From positions 1-34,258 of the IMG/VR virus record IMGVR_UViG_3300044998_000753: a stretch of DNA of 34,258 bases, one strand, 5' to 3'. Below the pieces are notes generated by a model. The model did not search any database and was not told the origin of the DNA. It worked only from the letters and a program-made list of their open reading frames with translations. This document shows positions 1 to 8,950 of this stretch, piece after piece. The stretch's first letter is position 1. Each line of letters starts with the position of its first letter. The translations under genes and the position numbers were made by a program. Source of the stretch: a virus.

Positions 1-1
1 A

Positions 2-58
2 AGGGTAAAGCGGGTAAGAGCCACCGGCACAACCGCAACCGTTTTGGCGATGTATTAA
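2..58 (+). CDS. possible 3' end of an upstream gene (partial)
   Basis: Frame 2 is open from the window edge to a TAA at 56-58, and one base later an ATG begins the next gene. The spacing (TAA, G, ATG) matches the tight packing of all later + strand genes, so this is probably the last 18 codons of a gene cut by the window edge. The translated end is ...RATGTTATVLAMY, which I do not recognise. Frame 1 is also open here, so the reading is uncertain. Confidence 0.25.
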   Translation, partial: RVKRVRATGTTATVLAMY

Positions 59-59
59 G

Positions 60-797
60 ATGCGTACCCGCGTTCGCGCCCTGCCTCGAATTGCAGTTCG
101 ACAGAACTCAATGCCCGATAATTGGTCGCCGCTTGATCTCGGCGCAAGTTTGTTGGGTTGGTGGGATGCCTCGCATGGCGTTACCCATAGTTCTGGTGCG
201 GTGTCGGCATGGGCGGACAAGATCGGGCCGTACAGCGCGGAAGAGGCCACCAACCAGCCCGTCTTTAGCGCCACGAGCTTTAACGGCGGGCCGGGCATTA
301 CGTTCGACGGGTCGAACGATCTTCTGACTGTCGCAAGCCAGCCGTTCCCGAGTGGAACGACCCCTTGTGAAATCTGGCTTGTTTGCGATCTGCCGGGTAC
401 TGCCGGCAGTCCGCAACCGCTGTTCACTTATGGGGGCGCGTCAAATGCAACAATGCGTCGCATTGTGCGCGTGTCCGGGAATGCTCTGAACTTTGGTTCG
501 GATAACGCCGGCACACCTGTCGTTGTCCAAGATAATTCGCAGGATTGGGGCGGCCGGCGCGTTCTGCGCATGAGGATAACAGCGACGGAACTTCGCTACG
601 CCATCGACGGCGGCGCATTGTCGTCGGCAACGACGGTTGCTCCCACAACCGGGACGACGCGAGTCCGCATCGGGGCTTCGACGTTGGCCTCTCCTACGTT
701 TGGCAATGTCATTTATGGCCACGCCATCGTAACAAATATATTAGACATTGATCAACAAGCTCGTATGAACAAGTGGACGTTGTGGGCGCGCGGATGA
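60..797 (+). CDS. lectin/LamG-like phage surface protein
   Basis: This 245-residue protein has the look of a concanavalin/LamG-like beta-sandwich protein of phages and prophages. An N-terminal LLGWWDASHG stretch is followed by a WADKIG turn, then NQPVF and GITFDGSNDLLTV, which are typical of the family. It is probably a virion surface or fibre accessory protein that binds glycans; the ligand is unknown. No catalytic residues are evident. The ATG at 60 lies one base after a stop and lacks a good Shine-Dalgarno site. An ATG at 111 (MPDNWSPLDLG) is a reasonable alternative because the first 17 residues are basic and unlike the rest. It overlaps the terminase gene by four bases (ATGA), which suggests translational coupling. 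Confidence 0.6.
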   Translation: MRTRVRALPRIAVRQNSMPDNWSPLDLGASLLGWWDASHGVTHSSGAVSAWADKIGPYSAEEATNQPVFSATSFNGGPGITFDGSNDLLTVASQPFPSGTTPCEIWLVCDLPGTAGSPQPLFTYGGASNATMRRIVRVSGNALNFGSDNAGTPVVVQDNSQDWGGRRVLRMRITATELRYAIDGGALSSATTVAPTTGTTRVRIGASTLASPTFGNVIYGHAIVTNILDIDQQARMNKWTLWARG

Positions 798-2284
798 CAA
801 ATACTCTTTTGATTGAAGAGGCGGTGAAATTGGGGGCGGTGGATTCGGAATTCTACGCCCGGACTTTCTTTCCGAATACTTTTCGGCAGGCGAGCCCGAG
901 TTTTGCGAAAGCGATATGGGAGCCGCTGGAAAATCCTAATGCGCGGCTTGTTAATCTCTTGTGCTTTCGCGGAAGCTCGAAAACGACGCGCTTGCGCACG
1001 TTCGCCTCAAAGCGGATCGCTTATGGAATATCGCGTACAGTACTCTATATTGGTGCAAGTGAGAGGGATGCGATACGATCTGTGCAATGGCTCCGAACGC
1101 AGGTAGAGAGAAATGCGGTATGGACCGGAGCCTTTGGGATTGCGAAGGGAAGGAAATGGGAGGAGACACAAATTGAAATCGAGCATCGAACTTTTGGCCA
1201 CACTGTTTGGGTTCTTGCTGCTGGTATCAATGGCTCTCTTCGCGGTATCAATTTTGACGACTATCGTCCTGACCTCATCATTGTCGACGATCCTCAAACG
1301 GATGAATCGGCGGCGACTCTTGAGCAGAGAGAAAAAGTTGCCGATTTGATTTTGGGGGCGGTTAAGAATTCGCTCGCGCCGGAATCTGAGGAGCCAAACG
1401 CGAAGCTTGCAATGGCCATTACTCCGCAGCATATGGGAGATGTTTCGCAACAGGCTCTTAAGGACGAACAATGGGTTTCGAGGCTATTTCCCTGCTGGAC
1501 TATGGATACCATGAACGCGCCGGTTGATATGCAAGAGAGTGCGTGGCCGGAACGATTTCCGACGGAAACATTGAGGGCCGATAAAAAGTCGGCGATGCAG
1601 AGAAATAAACTGTCGATCTTTACGCGCGAGATGGAATGCAGATTGATCTCGGCGGAAACATCGCAGTTTAAGACGTCGTGGTTAAGGGTACGTGCCCCGC
1701 ATGAGCCGCGCCCGGAGGGTTGTTTTGCAGTTCTTGGGATTGATCCGGTGCCGCCTCCGAGTGAGCAGGCGGTGGCGAAGGGATTGGCGAATAGGGATTG
1801 GGAGGCGCACTATGTCTGGGGCCGACATAATGGTGAATACCATTTGCTTGATTATGCTCGTAATCGTGGGCATGAGCCTTCTTGGTCTGTCTCCACTGCC
1901 TTAGCTCTCGCGCGCCGCTGGAGGGTGGCGAGGATTGTGGTGGAAACTATTGCTTATCAGAGGACGCTAAAATGGCTCCTCGAGCAAGAGATGAAGCGGC
2001 GCGGAACTTATTTTAGTGTTGTAGAATATCCGGATCGAAGAAATAAGTTTACTCGAATCGTGGGCACGTTGAGTGGCCTCGCAACTCAGGGGCGGCTTAT
2101 AATTGGCCCCGAGCATACGATTTTTATGGAGCAGTTCGAGGCGTATCCTGATGTGGAGCATGATGACGATCTCGATGCGAGCGCGATAGCGCTCTCAGAT
2201 TTGTCTAATCCGATGCTCGATAGCGTCGCCGGCTTTGATGATTCGGATATGATAACCCTGCCCTCTGTCAGAAGGTGCCCGTAG
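794..2284 (+). CDS. terL: terminase large subunit
   Basis: This is the DNA-packaging motor: an ATPase that pumps DNA through the portal plus a nuclease that cuts concatemers. With the start at 794 it has 496 residues, normal for the family. The ATPase part shows a Walker A-like FRGSSKTT (58-65) and Walker B LIIVDD (161-166). The RNase H-like nuclease part shows the acidic residues expected: GIDP (D317), VVE (E384) and HDDDLDAS near 456-463. Walker A is a variant with RGSSKTT in place of the classical GxxxxGK[ST], as is common in terminases. The start at 794 is chosen because its ATG overlaps the previous stop as ATGA and adds no extra residues; an in-frame ATG at 773 would create a 25-base overlap. 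The portal gene begins at the base after the stop. Confidence 0.93.
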   Translation: MTNTLLIEEAVKLGAVDSEFYARTFFPNTFRQASPSFAKAIWEPLENPNARLVNLLCFRGSSKTTRLRTFASKRIAYGISRTVLYIGASERDAIRSVQWLRTQVERNAVWTGAFGIAKGRKWEETQIEIEHRTFGHTVWVLAAGINGSLRGINFDDYRPDLIIVDDPQTDESAATLEQREKVADLILGAVKNSLAPESEEPNAKLAMAITPQHMGDVSQQALKDEQWVSRLFPCWTMDTMNAPVDMQESAWPERFPTETLRADKKSAMQRNKLSIFTREMECRLISAETSQFKTSWLRVRAPHEPRPEGCFAVLGIDPVPPPSEQAVAKGLANRDWEAHYVWGRHNGEYHLLDYARNRGHEPSWSVSTALALARRWRVARIVVETIAYQRTLKWLLEQEMKRRGTYFSVVEYPDRRNKFTRIVGTLSGLATQGRLIIGPEHTIFMEQFEAYPDVEHDDDLDASAIALSDLSNPMLDSVAGFDDSDMITLPSVRRCP

Positions 2285-4213
2285 ATGGTCTCGCGAACTC
2301 TAAATATTGCAAAAGAATCGAAGCTGCATCGAGATCTCATCAAACGGCTCGAGTCGCGCATCCGTCTTGGAGAACAAGACCATAATAATCAACACTATAA
2401 GTGGTCGAAGGCGGAAGAGATTACGCTTGCGTACGTGCCGGAGCGAGAAGCTGATGCGGCGAGAAATGCGAATAAAGAGCAGGGGCTTCCAGAATACACA
2501 ACGATTCAAATCCCCTATTCGTATGCCCTTTTGATGTCGGCGCATACGTATCTCACAAGCGTATTCTTTGCCCGGACGCCGGTGCATCAATATTCGGGAA
2601 GGCATGGAGAGGCCGAGCGGCAGGTGCAGGCGCTTGAGGCGCTTATCGGGTATCAGGTGGAAGTGGGAAGTTTCCTCGGACCATACTATGTCTGGCTGTA
2701 TGATACGTTGAAGTATGGGCATGGAGTGCTCGGGGAGTATTGGTGTGAGGAGAAGATATATTATGGCCAAATTGTAGAAATGGAAACGAGCCCCGGCATC
2801 TTTCAGCTAATGCAGTCGACCACGGAGCTTCCGGGGTATCAAGGAAACCGAGTGTATAATGTGAGTCCGTATGACTTCATTCATGATCCCCGCGTGCCGC
2901 TTCGCCGGTTTCAGGAGGGGGAGTTTTGCGCGGCGCGGTGTCGGTTGGGGTGGGATAAGATTCTCGAGCGGAAGAATTCGGGCTATTTTATGAATATTGA
3001 TCGGTTGAAGCAACACGATTCAACCGATCGCGGGTCGTCGATGGGAAGCTCGCAGATTATCCGCCCGGATTTCTCCCGCAAGCTTTATGAGGGGGAAGAG
3101 GAGAAAGACGGCCATCCGGCGGGCGCGGTGTTTTGGGAGATTTATGTGCGGCTCATTCCGAATGAATGGAAAGTGGGGCCGGGGAAGAATCCTGAAATAT
3201 GGTGCTTTACGGTTACGGAGGATATGGGGCTGATCGTGGGGGCCTCGCCCATCGGGTATATGCATGCGAAGTTTCCATTTAATGTGTTGCAGTCGGAGAT
3301 TGAGGGGTATGGCCTGTTTACAAGGGGCGTGCCGGAGATTATGCAGCCTATTCAAGAGACGATGGATTGGCTCATAAACACCCATTTCTATAATACCCGC
3401 GCCGCGCTGAATAATCAATTTATTGTTGATCCTTCGAAGTTGGTGATTAAGGATGTAGTGAATACGGGGCCAGGGTTTATCTGGCGGTTGAAGCCGGAGG
3501 CGTATGGGACCGACCTTAGGTCGATGTTCATGCAGGTGCCGGTGAATGATGTCACCCGGCAGCATATGACGGACCTGCAACAGATGTTTGGGATTGGGGA
3601 GAGAACTCTAGGCATCAATGATCAGATTATGGGGATGCTGAGTCCGGGGGGGAGAAAGACGGCGACGGAGATTCGAACAAGCACCGGTTTCGGAGTTAAT
3701 CGCCTCAAGACGATAACGGAGTATATGTCGGGAACGGGGTTCGCGCAGCACTCGCAGAAGCTGGTGCAAAATTCGCAGCAATTTTATGATATGCAGGCGA
3801 AGTTGCGCCGTGTGGGCGACCTTGTGTTAGAAGCCGGGGAGGGCTTTATCAACGTCGATCCACACGCGATTACGGGGTTCTTTGATTTCATCCCCGTTGA
3901 TGGCACGTTGCCGGTGGATAGGATCGCGCAGGCAAATCTTTGGAAAGAGATGATGATGGGCTTGCAGCGGATGCCTCCGCAAATTGTAATGGGGTATGAT
4001 TGGGGGAGGATATTTGGGTGGGTCGCGCAGCTTTCGGGGCTTAAGAATATCAATCAGTTTAAAATTCAAGTCATGCCGCCCGGCGCGCAGCCGCAAGGAA
4101 ATGTCGTCCCGATGCCGGATCGGGGAGGCGGTGTTGCGACGCCTGGCGCGGCGGCTTCGACTGCCGCCGGATTGAATGCCCTCGTGCCGCAAATGGGAGG
4201 AATGTATGGATAA
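2285..4213 (+). CDS. portal protein (podovirus type)
   Basis: This 642-residue protein fits the dodecameric portal at the packaging vertex. Its place directly after the terminase and before scaffold and capsid genes is the main support. The internal features fit too: a helical N-terminus, a central clip/stem region with the phrase GYGLFTRGVPEIMQPIQETM near 340-360, and a core segment around 440-470 with GRKTATEIRTSTGFGVNR, a phrase typical of podoviral portals. The C-terminus (about 600-642) is rich in proline, glycine and alanine and may be disordered. The length is longer than siphovirus portals and close to T7/SU10-like ones. The ATG abuts the terminase stop. There are no membrane segments. 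Confidence 0.88.
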   Translation: MVSRTLNIAKESKLHRDLIKRLESRIRLGEQDHNNQHYKWSKAEEITLAYVPEREADAARNANKEQGLPEYTTIQIPYSYALLMSAHTYLTSVFFARTPVHQYSGRHGEAERQVQALEALIGYQVEVGSFLGPYYVWLYDTLKYGHGVLGEYWCEEKIYYGQIVEMETSPGIFQLMQSTTELPGYQGNRVYNVSPYDFIHDPRVPLRRFQEGEFCAARCRLGWDKILERKNSGYFMNIDRLKQHDSTDRGSSMGSSQIIRPDFSRKLYEGEEEKDGHPAGAVFWEIYVRLIPNEWKVGPGKNPEIWCFTVTEDMGLIVGASPIGYMHAKFPFNVLQSEIEGYGLFTRGVPEIMQPIQETMDWLINTHFYNTRAALNNQFIVDPSKLVIKDVVNTGPGFIWRLKPEAYGTDLRSMFMQVPVNDVTRQHMTDLQQMFGIGERTLGINDQIMGMLSPGGRKTATEIRTSTGFGVNRLKTITEYMSGTGFAQHSQKLVQNSQQFYDMQAKLRRVGDLVLEAGEGFINVDPHAITGFFDFIPVDGTLPVDRIAQANLWKEMMMGLQRMPPQIVMGYDWGRIFGWVAQLSGLKNINQFKIQVMPPGAQPQGNVVPMPDRGGGVATPGAAASTAAGLNALVPQMGGMYG

Positions 4214-4514
4214 GTTAAATGCGGAGTTGTTGAAGGAGATACGGAAAGAACAGAAAGAGGCGAGGGAATTCTATGAAGCGTGTCAGAATCTCGAGCGCTC
4301 GCCGCCTTTTCAGATGTTCCGCTCGGTGTTGCAGAGGATGGTGGAGGCGAGAGGATCGAGTCTCCTTGAGCCCGTTCAAGGGGTCGATGGGGCGATGAGG
4401 CAAGAGTTTGAAAAAGGAACAATGAAAGGGTTGCTGTTGGCGAGTAACCTTGTAAGTGTAACGATAGCGGCGATGCAGGCACAAAGTGCCCCGAACCCTG
4501 ATGCAGAGGATTAA
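4206..4514 (+). CDS. small virion-assembly protein of unknown function
   Basis: This 102-residue protein is of unknown family. The first half is charged and probably helical (LLKEIRKEQKEAREFYEACQ), and the second half is a milder helix ending in an acidic tail (NPDAED). The ATG at 4206 is chosen because GGAGG lies five bases upstream. It overlaps the portal end by eight bases. The position between portal and scaffold genes suggests a head-assembly role, such as a portal- or scaffold-associated factor, but nothing in the sequence proves this. Confidence 0.6.
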   Translation: MDKLNAELLKEIRKEQKEAREFYEACQNLERSPPFQMFRSVLQRMVEARGSSLLEPVQGVDGAMRQEFEKGTMKGLLLASNLVSVTIAAMQAQSAPNPDAED

Positions 4515-4517
4515 ACG

Positions 4518-5558
4518 ATGCGACTTTCTTTCATGCGACAAATGAGTTTTGCTCCCGAGGGTGAAGGCGGAGCGGGCGGCGGCGGGAATGCATCGGGGCC
4601 CGCCGCTTCTCCGTCTCCGTCGTCGAGTGCTCCGTCCGCTGCGGCCGCCCCCACAGTAACGTCGAGCACCCCCTCGGGAGCAAGCCAGGCAGCGCCTGCG
4701 CCGTCGAGTGTGCCGGATGCTGGTGGTCTAAAGGATGCCCCGAGTGACGAAGTCGCTCCGTTTGATTTTAGTGGTGAGTTCTTCGAGCCCGAAGATGATC
4801 TTGTCACGGTAGAAATTCCTGCCGAGCCGGTTGCTCAGGCGGGTACTCCGCTGCAGGTGCAGCAAACGCAAGAGCCTCAACCGCCCCCGCCGACGCCTCC
4901 CTCGGCTTCCGCGCAAGAGCCTCAAGCGCCCGCTGCACCTGCTCCTGCGGAACAGGCTCCGAATGAGGTAAGTCCTCCCCTCGACCCATCGGACCCTGGA
5001 ACTTTGCTTCGAGCTCTCACAGAAAATAGAGATATGCTCGAGGCCTCGCTAGCTGCTCATCAGTTTGCGATGTCGAAAGAGGAAGCGGAGGCATTTGAGT
5101 CGGACCCGGTTGGGACGTTGCCGAAGATTGCAGCTAGAGCATATGTGACGACCATGCAGGCGTCGATCAATGTGATGGCGAAGATGATTCCGGCAATGAT
5201 CCAGCGCTATCAGCAGGTCACGCAGGTTGCTTCCAGTTTGGAGGATAAGTTTTACTCCAAATGGGGCGATATCAAGCGGGATCAGCATGGAGAGATCGTT
5301 CAAAAGGCAGCTACGATTTATCGCCAGATGAATCCGAAGGCGACGCCGGATAGGATGATTGAAGAGCTCGGGCCGATCGTTATGGCGATGGCAAAGATTC
5401 AACCCTCGCCGCAGATGCAACAGACGCAACTTCAACCGCAATCTCAGCCGCCGCGCCGCGTGCAGGCCTTTGTGCCTGCGGGTGGAAGCCCGCCGACTGG
5501 GATGCCGCAAATGCCTATGGCTTCTGAATGGGAAGCGTTGGGCGCTGATGGAGATTAA
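4518..5558 (+). CDS. head scaffolding protein (probable)
   Basis: This 346-residue protein is probably the internal scaffold that shapes the procapsid and leaves before DNA fills it. The call rests on position, directly upstream of the major capsid gene, and on composition. Residues about 20-160 are disordered and rich in P, A, S and Q with an acidic patch (DDLVTVEIPAE). Residues about 165-300 are helical and charged. The C-terminus (300-346) is rich in Q and P. No protease motif was found in it, so self-cleavage is not supported. GAGG sits eight bases upstream of the ATG. The gap to the capsid gene is three bases, consistent with stoichiometric co-translation. Confidence 0.7.
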   Translation: MRLSFMRQMSFAPEGEGGAGGGGNASGPAASPSPSSSAPSAAAAPTVTSSTPSGASQAAPAPSSVPDAGGLKDAPSDEVAPFDFSGEFFEPEDDLVTVEIPAEPVAQAGTPLQVQQTQEPQPPPPTPPSASAQEPQAPAAPAPAEQAPNEVSPPLDPSDPGTLLRALTENRDMLEASLAAHQFAMSKEEAEAFESDPVGTLPKIAARAYVTTMQASINVMAKMIPAMIQRYQQVTQVASSLEDKFYSKWGDIKRDQHGEIVQKAATIYRQMNPKATPDRMIEELGPIVMAMAKIQPSPQMQQTQLQPQSQPPRRVQAFVPAGGSPPTGMPQMPMASEWEALGADGD

Positions 5559-5561
5559 GAA

Positions 5562-6791
5562 ATGACAGCAGTAGCAGGTCTGAGAGGGACCGGCGATTGG
5601 GGCACGGATGAGCGCCCGAAAAACTTTCGCGAAGGTATCCTCTTTTTCAATCCAAATGGCACCGCGCCGATTTTTGCTCTGACCTCGAAGGCGGGCAAAA
5701 AGAGTGTGGATGATCCGGAGTTCTCGTGGTGGAACGAAGGAAATGTGCTCGTCCGCCTGCAGGTCAACGGCGCGCTGGTCGCGGCGGATACTCTCGTCAC
5801 CGTTGACTCGGCCGATCCAGGTGCGAGCACGCTGGGAGCAAATCGCGGCACGGCGTTGAATTTGAAGCCGGGGGATATCCTCCTGGTCGAGCCGTCGGCG
5901 GACAATGCGACCTTCAATCATGAACTGCTGGAAGTGGATACGGTGGTGTCCGCGACGCAATTTACTGTGCGGCGTGGCGCCGGCGGAACAACGCCAGCGG
6001 GCATCTCGAATGATGTGTGGCTGACGAGAATCGGTTCGGCGTATGCCGAAGGCACGGGGGCGCCTCGCGCTACCTCGCGCAATCCGATCAAGTTTTTCAA
6101 CTACACGCAAATCTTCAAGGACACGTACGAGCTCACAGGAACCGCCGACAAGACGACAACCCGTACCGGCTCGGCGTGGTCGAATGACAAGAAGCGCAAG
6201 GCGTGGGATCACGCGCAGAATATCGAGACGAGCATCCTGTTTGGCCGGCGCGCGGAAACGACGGGCGATAATGGGAAGCCGAAGCGATTCATGGGTGGGC
6301 TCAGGCAGTTCATCCCTGCGTCGAATACCACCGTCTTCAGCGCAACACCGACGCCGAATACGTTTCTCGACGCCGTCGCGCCGATGTTCGACTTCAATAC
6401 CGGCGCAGGAGATACGCGGATTATGTTCGCGGGAAATCAGGCGCTGATCAATCTGTCGAAGATTTTCGCTGGCGAGTTCACGTATAATACGAACGAGACG
6501 GTGAAAGTCTACGGGATGGATTTTCAAGAGTTCAAGCTGCCTATGGGCAGGCTCTTGATGAAGAGCCATCCGCTGCTCTCGCGGCATCCGTTGTATCGTC
6601 TCAGTGCGTTCTGCATCGACTTCGACGCGCTGAAGTATGTGTATATGAAAGATCGCGATACGAAGACGATGGACGATGTTCAGCAGAAGGATGAAGACGT
6701 GCGGCGCGGATTCATCCAAACGGAGTGCTCCATCATGGTCGACTACGGCGGCCTCACGATGGGGTACCTCGGAAATATCGTCGGGCCGTGA
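5562..6791 (+). CDS. major capsid protein, SU10/DUF5309-like
   Basis: This 409-residue protein is the likely HK97-fold shell subunit. It resembles the SU10-type (DUF5309) capsid family: an N-terminal region, then a domain with FNYTQIFKDTYELTGTAD (about 180-200), a helix with the AWDHAQNIETSILFGRR phrase typical of the spine helix (about 213-229), and a C-terminal half ending in a beta-rich IMVDYGGLTMGYLGNIVGP. An inserted Gly/Thr-rich loop (about 60-150) could be an I-domain-like outer loop. Position after the scaffold and a preceding GGAG eight bases from the ATG fit a highly expressed gene. A long antisense frame in this region is a shadow. Confidence 0.87.
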   Translation: MTAVAGLRGTGDWGTDERPKNFREGILFFNPNGTAPIFALTSKAGKKSVDDPEFSWWNEGNVLVRLQVNGALVAADTLVTVDSADPGASTLGANRGTALNLKPGDILLVEPSADNATFNHELLEVDTVVSATQFTVRRGAGGTTPAGISNDVWLTRIGSAYAEGTGAPRATSRNPIKFFNYTQIFKDTYELTGTADKTTTRTGSAWSNDKKRKAWDHAQNIETSILFGRRAETTGDNGKPKRFMGGLRQFIPASNTTVFSATPTPNTFLDAVAPMFDFNTGAGDTRIMFAGNQALINLSKIFAGEFTYNTNETVKVYGMDFQEFKLPMGRLLMKSHPLLSRHPLYRLSAFCIDFDALKYVYMKDRDTKTMDDVQQKDEDVRRGFIQTECSIMVDYGGLTMGYLGNIVGP

Positions 6792-6821
6792 GCCGGGTAA
6801 CTAGGAAAAGGAGCCACGAAC

Positions 6822-7184
6822 ATGGCACGAACGACAGGCGAAGACAATGCCCTCTACGCTCCGAAAATTCGGAGCACGTTGCAGCATGGCTGCTTGAAGA
6901 TGGCGGTGGCGGGAGCAACGCTTCTGCTCGACGATGATATGCCGCCGGTTATCGCTCTCGACCCCGCGCAGGCACTTACCGTGACGCTGCCTGCGCCGAG
7001 GCAAGGACTGCTCTACTATCTCCTCCACACGTCAACCGGGAACTTCGATATCACGGTATCGAGCCCGGTGAACCGTGCGGGAGCAGCCGGCGCCACGACG
7101 ATGGGAGTGATTTCGCAAAACCAAATCGGGATTGCGATTTCAGACGGAGTGACGTGGTTTGTGGGAATGATGCCGCAAACGTAA
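6822..7184 (+). CDS. small capsid-associated or decoration-like protein
   Basis: This 120-residue protein follows the capsid gene after a 30-base gap holding AAGGAG eight bases before the ATG, a strong ribosome site that fits an abundant product. The second half has the pattern TVTLPAPRQGLLYYLLH, then strands, and GVTWFVGMM at the end. The same LP..G / strand / ITV..P / G..W pattern appears in the two fibre-type proteins at 7877-8938 and 8951-9598, so I infer a shared beta-sandwich surface module. A decoration or head-fibre role is therefore plausible but unproved. The gene is closed by the hairpin at 7193-7230. Confidence 0.65.
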   Translation: MARTTGEDNALYAPKIRSTLQHGCLKMAVAGATLLLDDDMPPVIALDPAQALTVTLPAPRQGLLYYLLHTSTGNFDITVSSPVNRAGAAGATTMGVISQNQIGIAISDGVTWFVGMMPQT

Positions 7185-7192
7185 CGTCGGGT

Positions 7193-7230
7193 AAATGGGG
7201 CGGGGGAGCGATTATCCCCTGCCCTATTTT
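7193..7230 (+). terminator. terminator-like hairpin after capsid/decoration genes
   Basis: In the only sizeable gap of the left arm, the bases AAATGGGGCGGGGG and CCCCTGCCCTATTT pair over about 14 positions with a nine-base loop, including two G-U pairs that work only in + strand RNA. A run of T follows. This is a classical intrinsic-terminator shape. It sits right after the capsid-associated genes, where partial termination would favour head proteins over downstream genes. A closely related sequence occurs at 34172-34212. Confidence 0.72.
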
Positions 7231-7244
7231 CAAAGGCTCCACAA

Positions 7245-7877
7245 ATGCTCCGAGATGTAGCCGTAACACGTATTGGCGATGGATTGGGTTTCCGTCGCGA
7301 CCTCGACGCGACCATCGTGCAGAGGTTGCAAGAGGCGCAAAGGAATTTAGAGCAAGGAAAGTCGCTTCCTTGGTTTTTGATTCGAGAGGATCATACGATT
7401 AATCTCGGAGCGGGAAATCCGAGCGTAGCGCTCCCCGCAGATTTTCTTCGCGAAGTCGACTATGAAACGATGCGGTGGACGGAGAGTCTCGGGCCGCGCG
7501 TTAATTTCGTCAAACGCCGCATTTTTGATGACGCCTTAATGTCGTATGCGATGGCAGGGGCGACCGGGCCGCAAGTTTACGCTCTGCGGGAGACGAGTTT
7601 GTATTTCCTCCCGATACCTGACAAAAATTACACCCTTACATGGAGCTATTACCATAAAGGTGTGACGTTGGAGCAAAATGTGGAAAATGAATGGCTCGCG
7701 CACGCGCCGGAGCTTCTTATCGGCTTCGCCGGGGCGCGGATTGCGAGAGATTTGCGCGATGGGCAGGCGGCGGAGCTTTTCACGGCGATGTATAATGAGG
7801 CCCGCACCGCGTTTGTTGCCGAGATGGCAATAAGAGAAACGGCGCGTGAGGGATCAGCGATGGGAGGGCCGCGGTAA
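7245..7877 (+). CDS. head-tail adaptor protein (SU10/T7 gp11-like)
   Basis: This 210-residue protein is a probable adaptor joining portal and nozzle in a short tail. The supporting features are a helical N-terminus (about 15-45) with an NLEQGKSLPWF stretch, a beta core with LPADFLREVDYE, the phrase GPQVYALRETSLYFLPIPD and a strand TLTWSYYHKG (about 110-145), then a helical end. This pattern is typical of phage adaptors of the SU10/T7 gp11 type. Its position is also right, after the capsid genes and before fibre and nozzle genes. The ATG at 7245 has only a weak upstream AAAGG. The stop overlaps the next start by one base (TAATG). Confidence 0.7.
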   Translation: MLRDVAVTRIGDGLGFRRDLDATIVQRLQEAQRNLEQGKSLPWFLIREDHTINLGAGNPSVALPADFLREVDYETMRWTESLGPRVNFVKRRIFDDALMSYAMAGATGPQVYALRETSLYFLPIPDKNYTLTWSYYHKGVTLEQNVENEWLAHAPELLIGFAGARIARDLRDGQAAELFTAMYNEARTAFVAEMAIRETAREGSAMGGPR

Positions 7878-8938
7878 TGGGCCTCGAGAGTGGTACATAT
7901 GTCAGTGATCTTGTTCCGACGAATCCCCTCGGAACGGATTTACGCCGCCAAGGGGCGAATCATCTTCGTCTTATAAAGACGGTGCTTCAAAATACGTTTC
8001 CCGGCCTCGCTCGTGCCGTTCGCTTTGATCGGATGGAGAGTAAGAGTAGCGCGTATTCGGTTGTTGCGAATGATGATTATGCGACGATATTGTGTGATCC
8101 AACGGGGGGCGCGTTTAACCTCACATTGCCGGCGACAGGAGGATTGTTCGCGGGCTGGCGTGTGAAGGTCATGAAGGCGGTGGATCATGCGAATCCGATT
8201 TTCGTTCTTCCCGCCTCGGGCACGATTAATGGATTTGCAAAGGTGCGAATCGACGTGCCGTTTATGCTCTTTGAGTTCCTTTGGACCGGGTCGATATGGA
8301 TTCGGGTGAGGGGTCAAGGAGAGCTACGGGCGGGCAGTCTCGAAGATTTCTATGGCGGGACGATACCGACGGGGTACGCGCTGGCGTATGGACAAGCGAT
8401 CTCGCGGGCGGATTATCCAGAGCTATTTGCGGCATGGGGTACGACGCACGGTGTAGGCGACGGAAGCACGACCTTCAATGTGCCGGATATGCGAGGCCGG
8501 GCCGCGTTTGGTCGGGATAATATGAGCGGTTCCTCGGCGGATCGCATTACGAATGCCGAGTCGGGAATACTTGGCAACATTGTGGGGTCGGTGGGAGGTG
8601 TGCAGTCAATTGCCCTCACGCAAGCGAAGCTGCCGAATATTCAACTTACGGCCGCCGCAGCGGGGGCGCACAGACATTTCAGCCTCCACAACGTCACGGA
8701 CATTTTCGTCAACACCGTTGACCTTTCAACCTCCAATTCACCGATTGTCAGCACGAATGGTATGGCGGGCACTCTGGATTATCTCCTCCGAGGGAAAAGT
8801 GGGTCGAACGAGCCTACGGTTGGGCGTACCTCGGAGCAAGCCGCGCATACGCATAACGTGTCGCTCGGCGGTAATAACGAGACACATAACAACATGCCTC
8901 CGGCGATGATCGTCGAGAAGATGTTCCGGCTTTGCTGA
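7877..8938 (+). CDS. tail fibre with phage tail collar domain
   Basis: This 353-residue protein is a likely receptor-binding or fibre-tip protein. The N-terminal part (about 40-150) has a beta module with FNLTLPATGGLFAGWRVKV and a closing W (LFEFLWTGSIWIRV). A phage tail collar domain (PF07484 type) follows from about 152, with the classical FYGGTIPTGYALAYGQ, then ADYPELFAAWGTTHGVGDG and FNVPDMRGRAAFGRDNM. The C-terminal region has histidines in pairs (GAHRHFSLHN, AAHTHNV, ETHNNMPP), the arrangement that binds metal along trimeric tail tips. The start overlaps the previous stop by one base. The module composition suggests it attaches to the adaptor complex. Confidence 0.85.
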   Translation: MGLESGTYVSDLVPTNPLGTDLRRQGANHLRLIKTVLQNTFPGLARAVRFDRMESKSSAYSVVANDDYATILCDPTGGAFNLTLPATGGLFAGWRVKVMKAVDHANPIFVLPASGTINGFAKVRIDVPFMLFEFLWTGSIWIRVRGQGELRAGSLEDFYGGTIPTGYALAYGQAISRADYPELFAAWGTTHGVGDGSTTFNVPDMRGRAAFGRDNMSGSSADRITNAESGILGNIVGSVGGVQSIALTQAKLPNIQLTAAAAGAHRHFSLHNVTDIFVNTVDLSTSNSPIVSTNGMAGTLDYLLRGKSGSNEPTVGRTSEQAAHTHNVSLGGNNETHNNMPPAMIVEKMFRLC

Positions 8939-8950
8939 GAGGAGATAAAA

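Noticed and set aside
5049-6719. 556-codon - strand open frame across scaffold and capsid genes
   Set aside because: It is antisense to two well-supported genes, is rich in R and H as GC-shadow frames are, and has no family resemblance.
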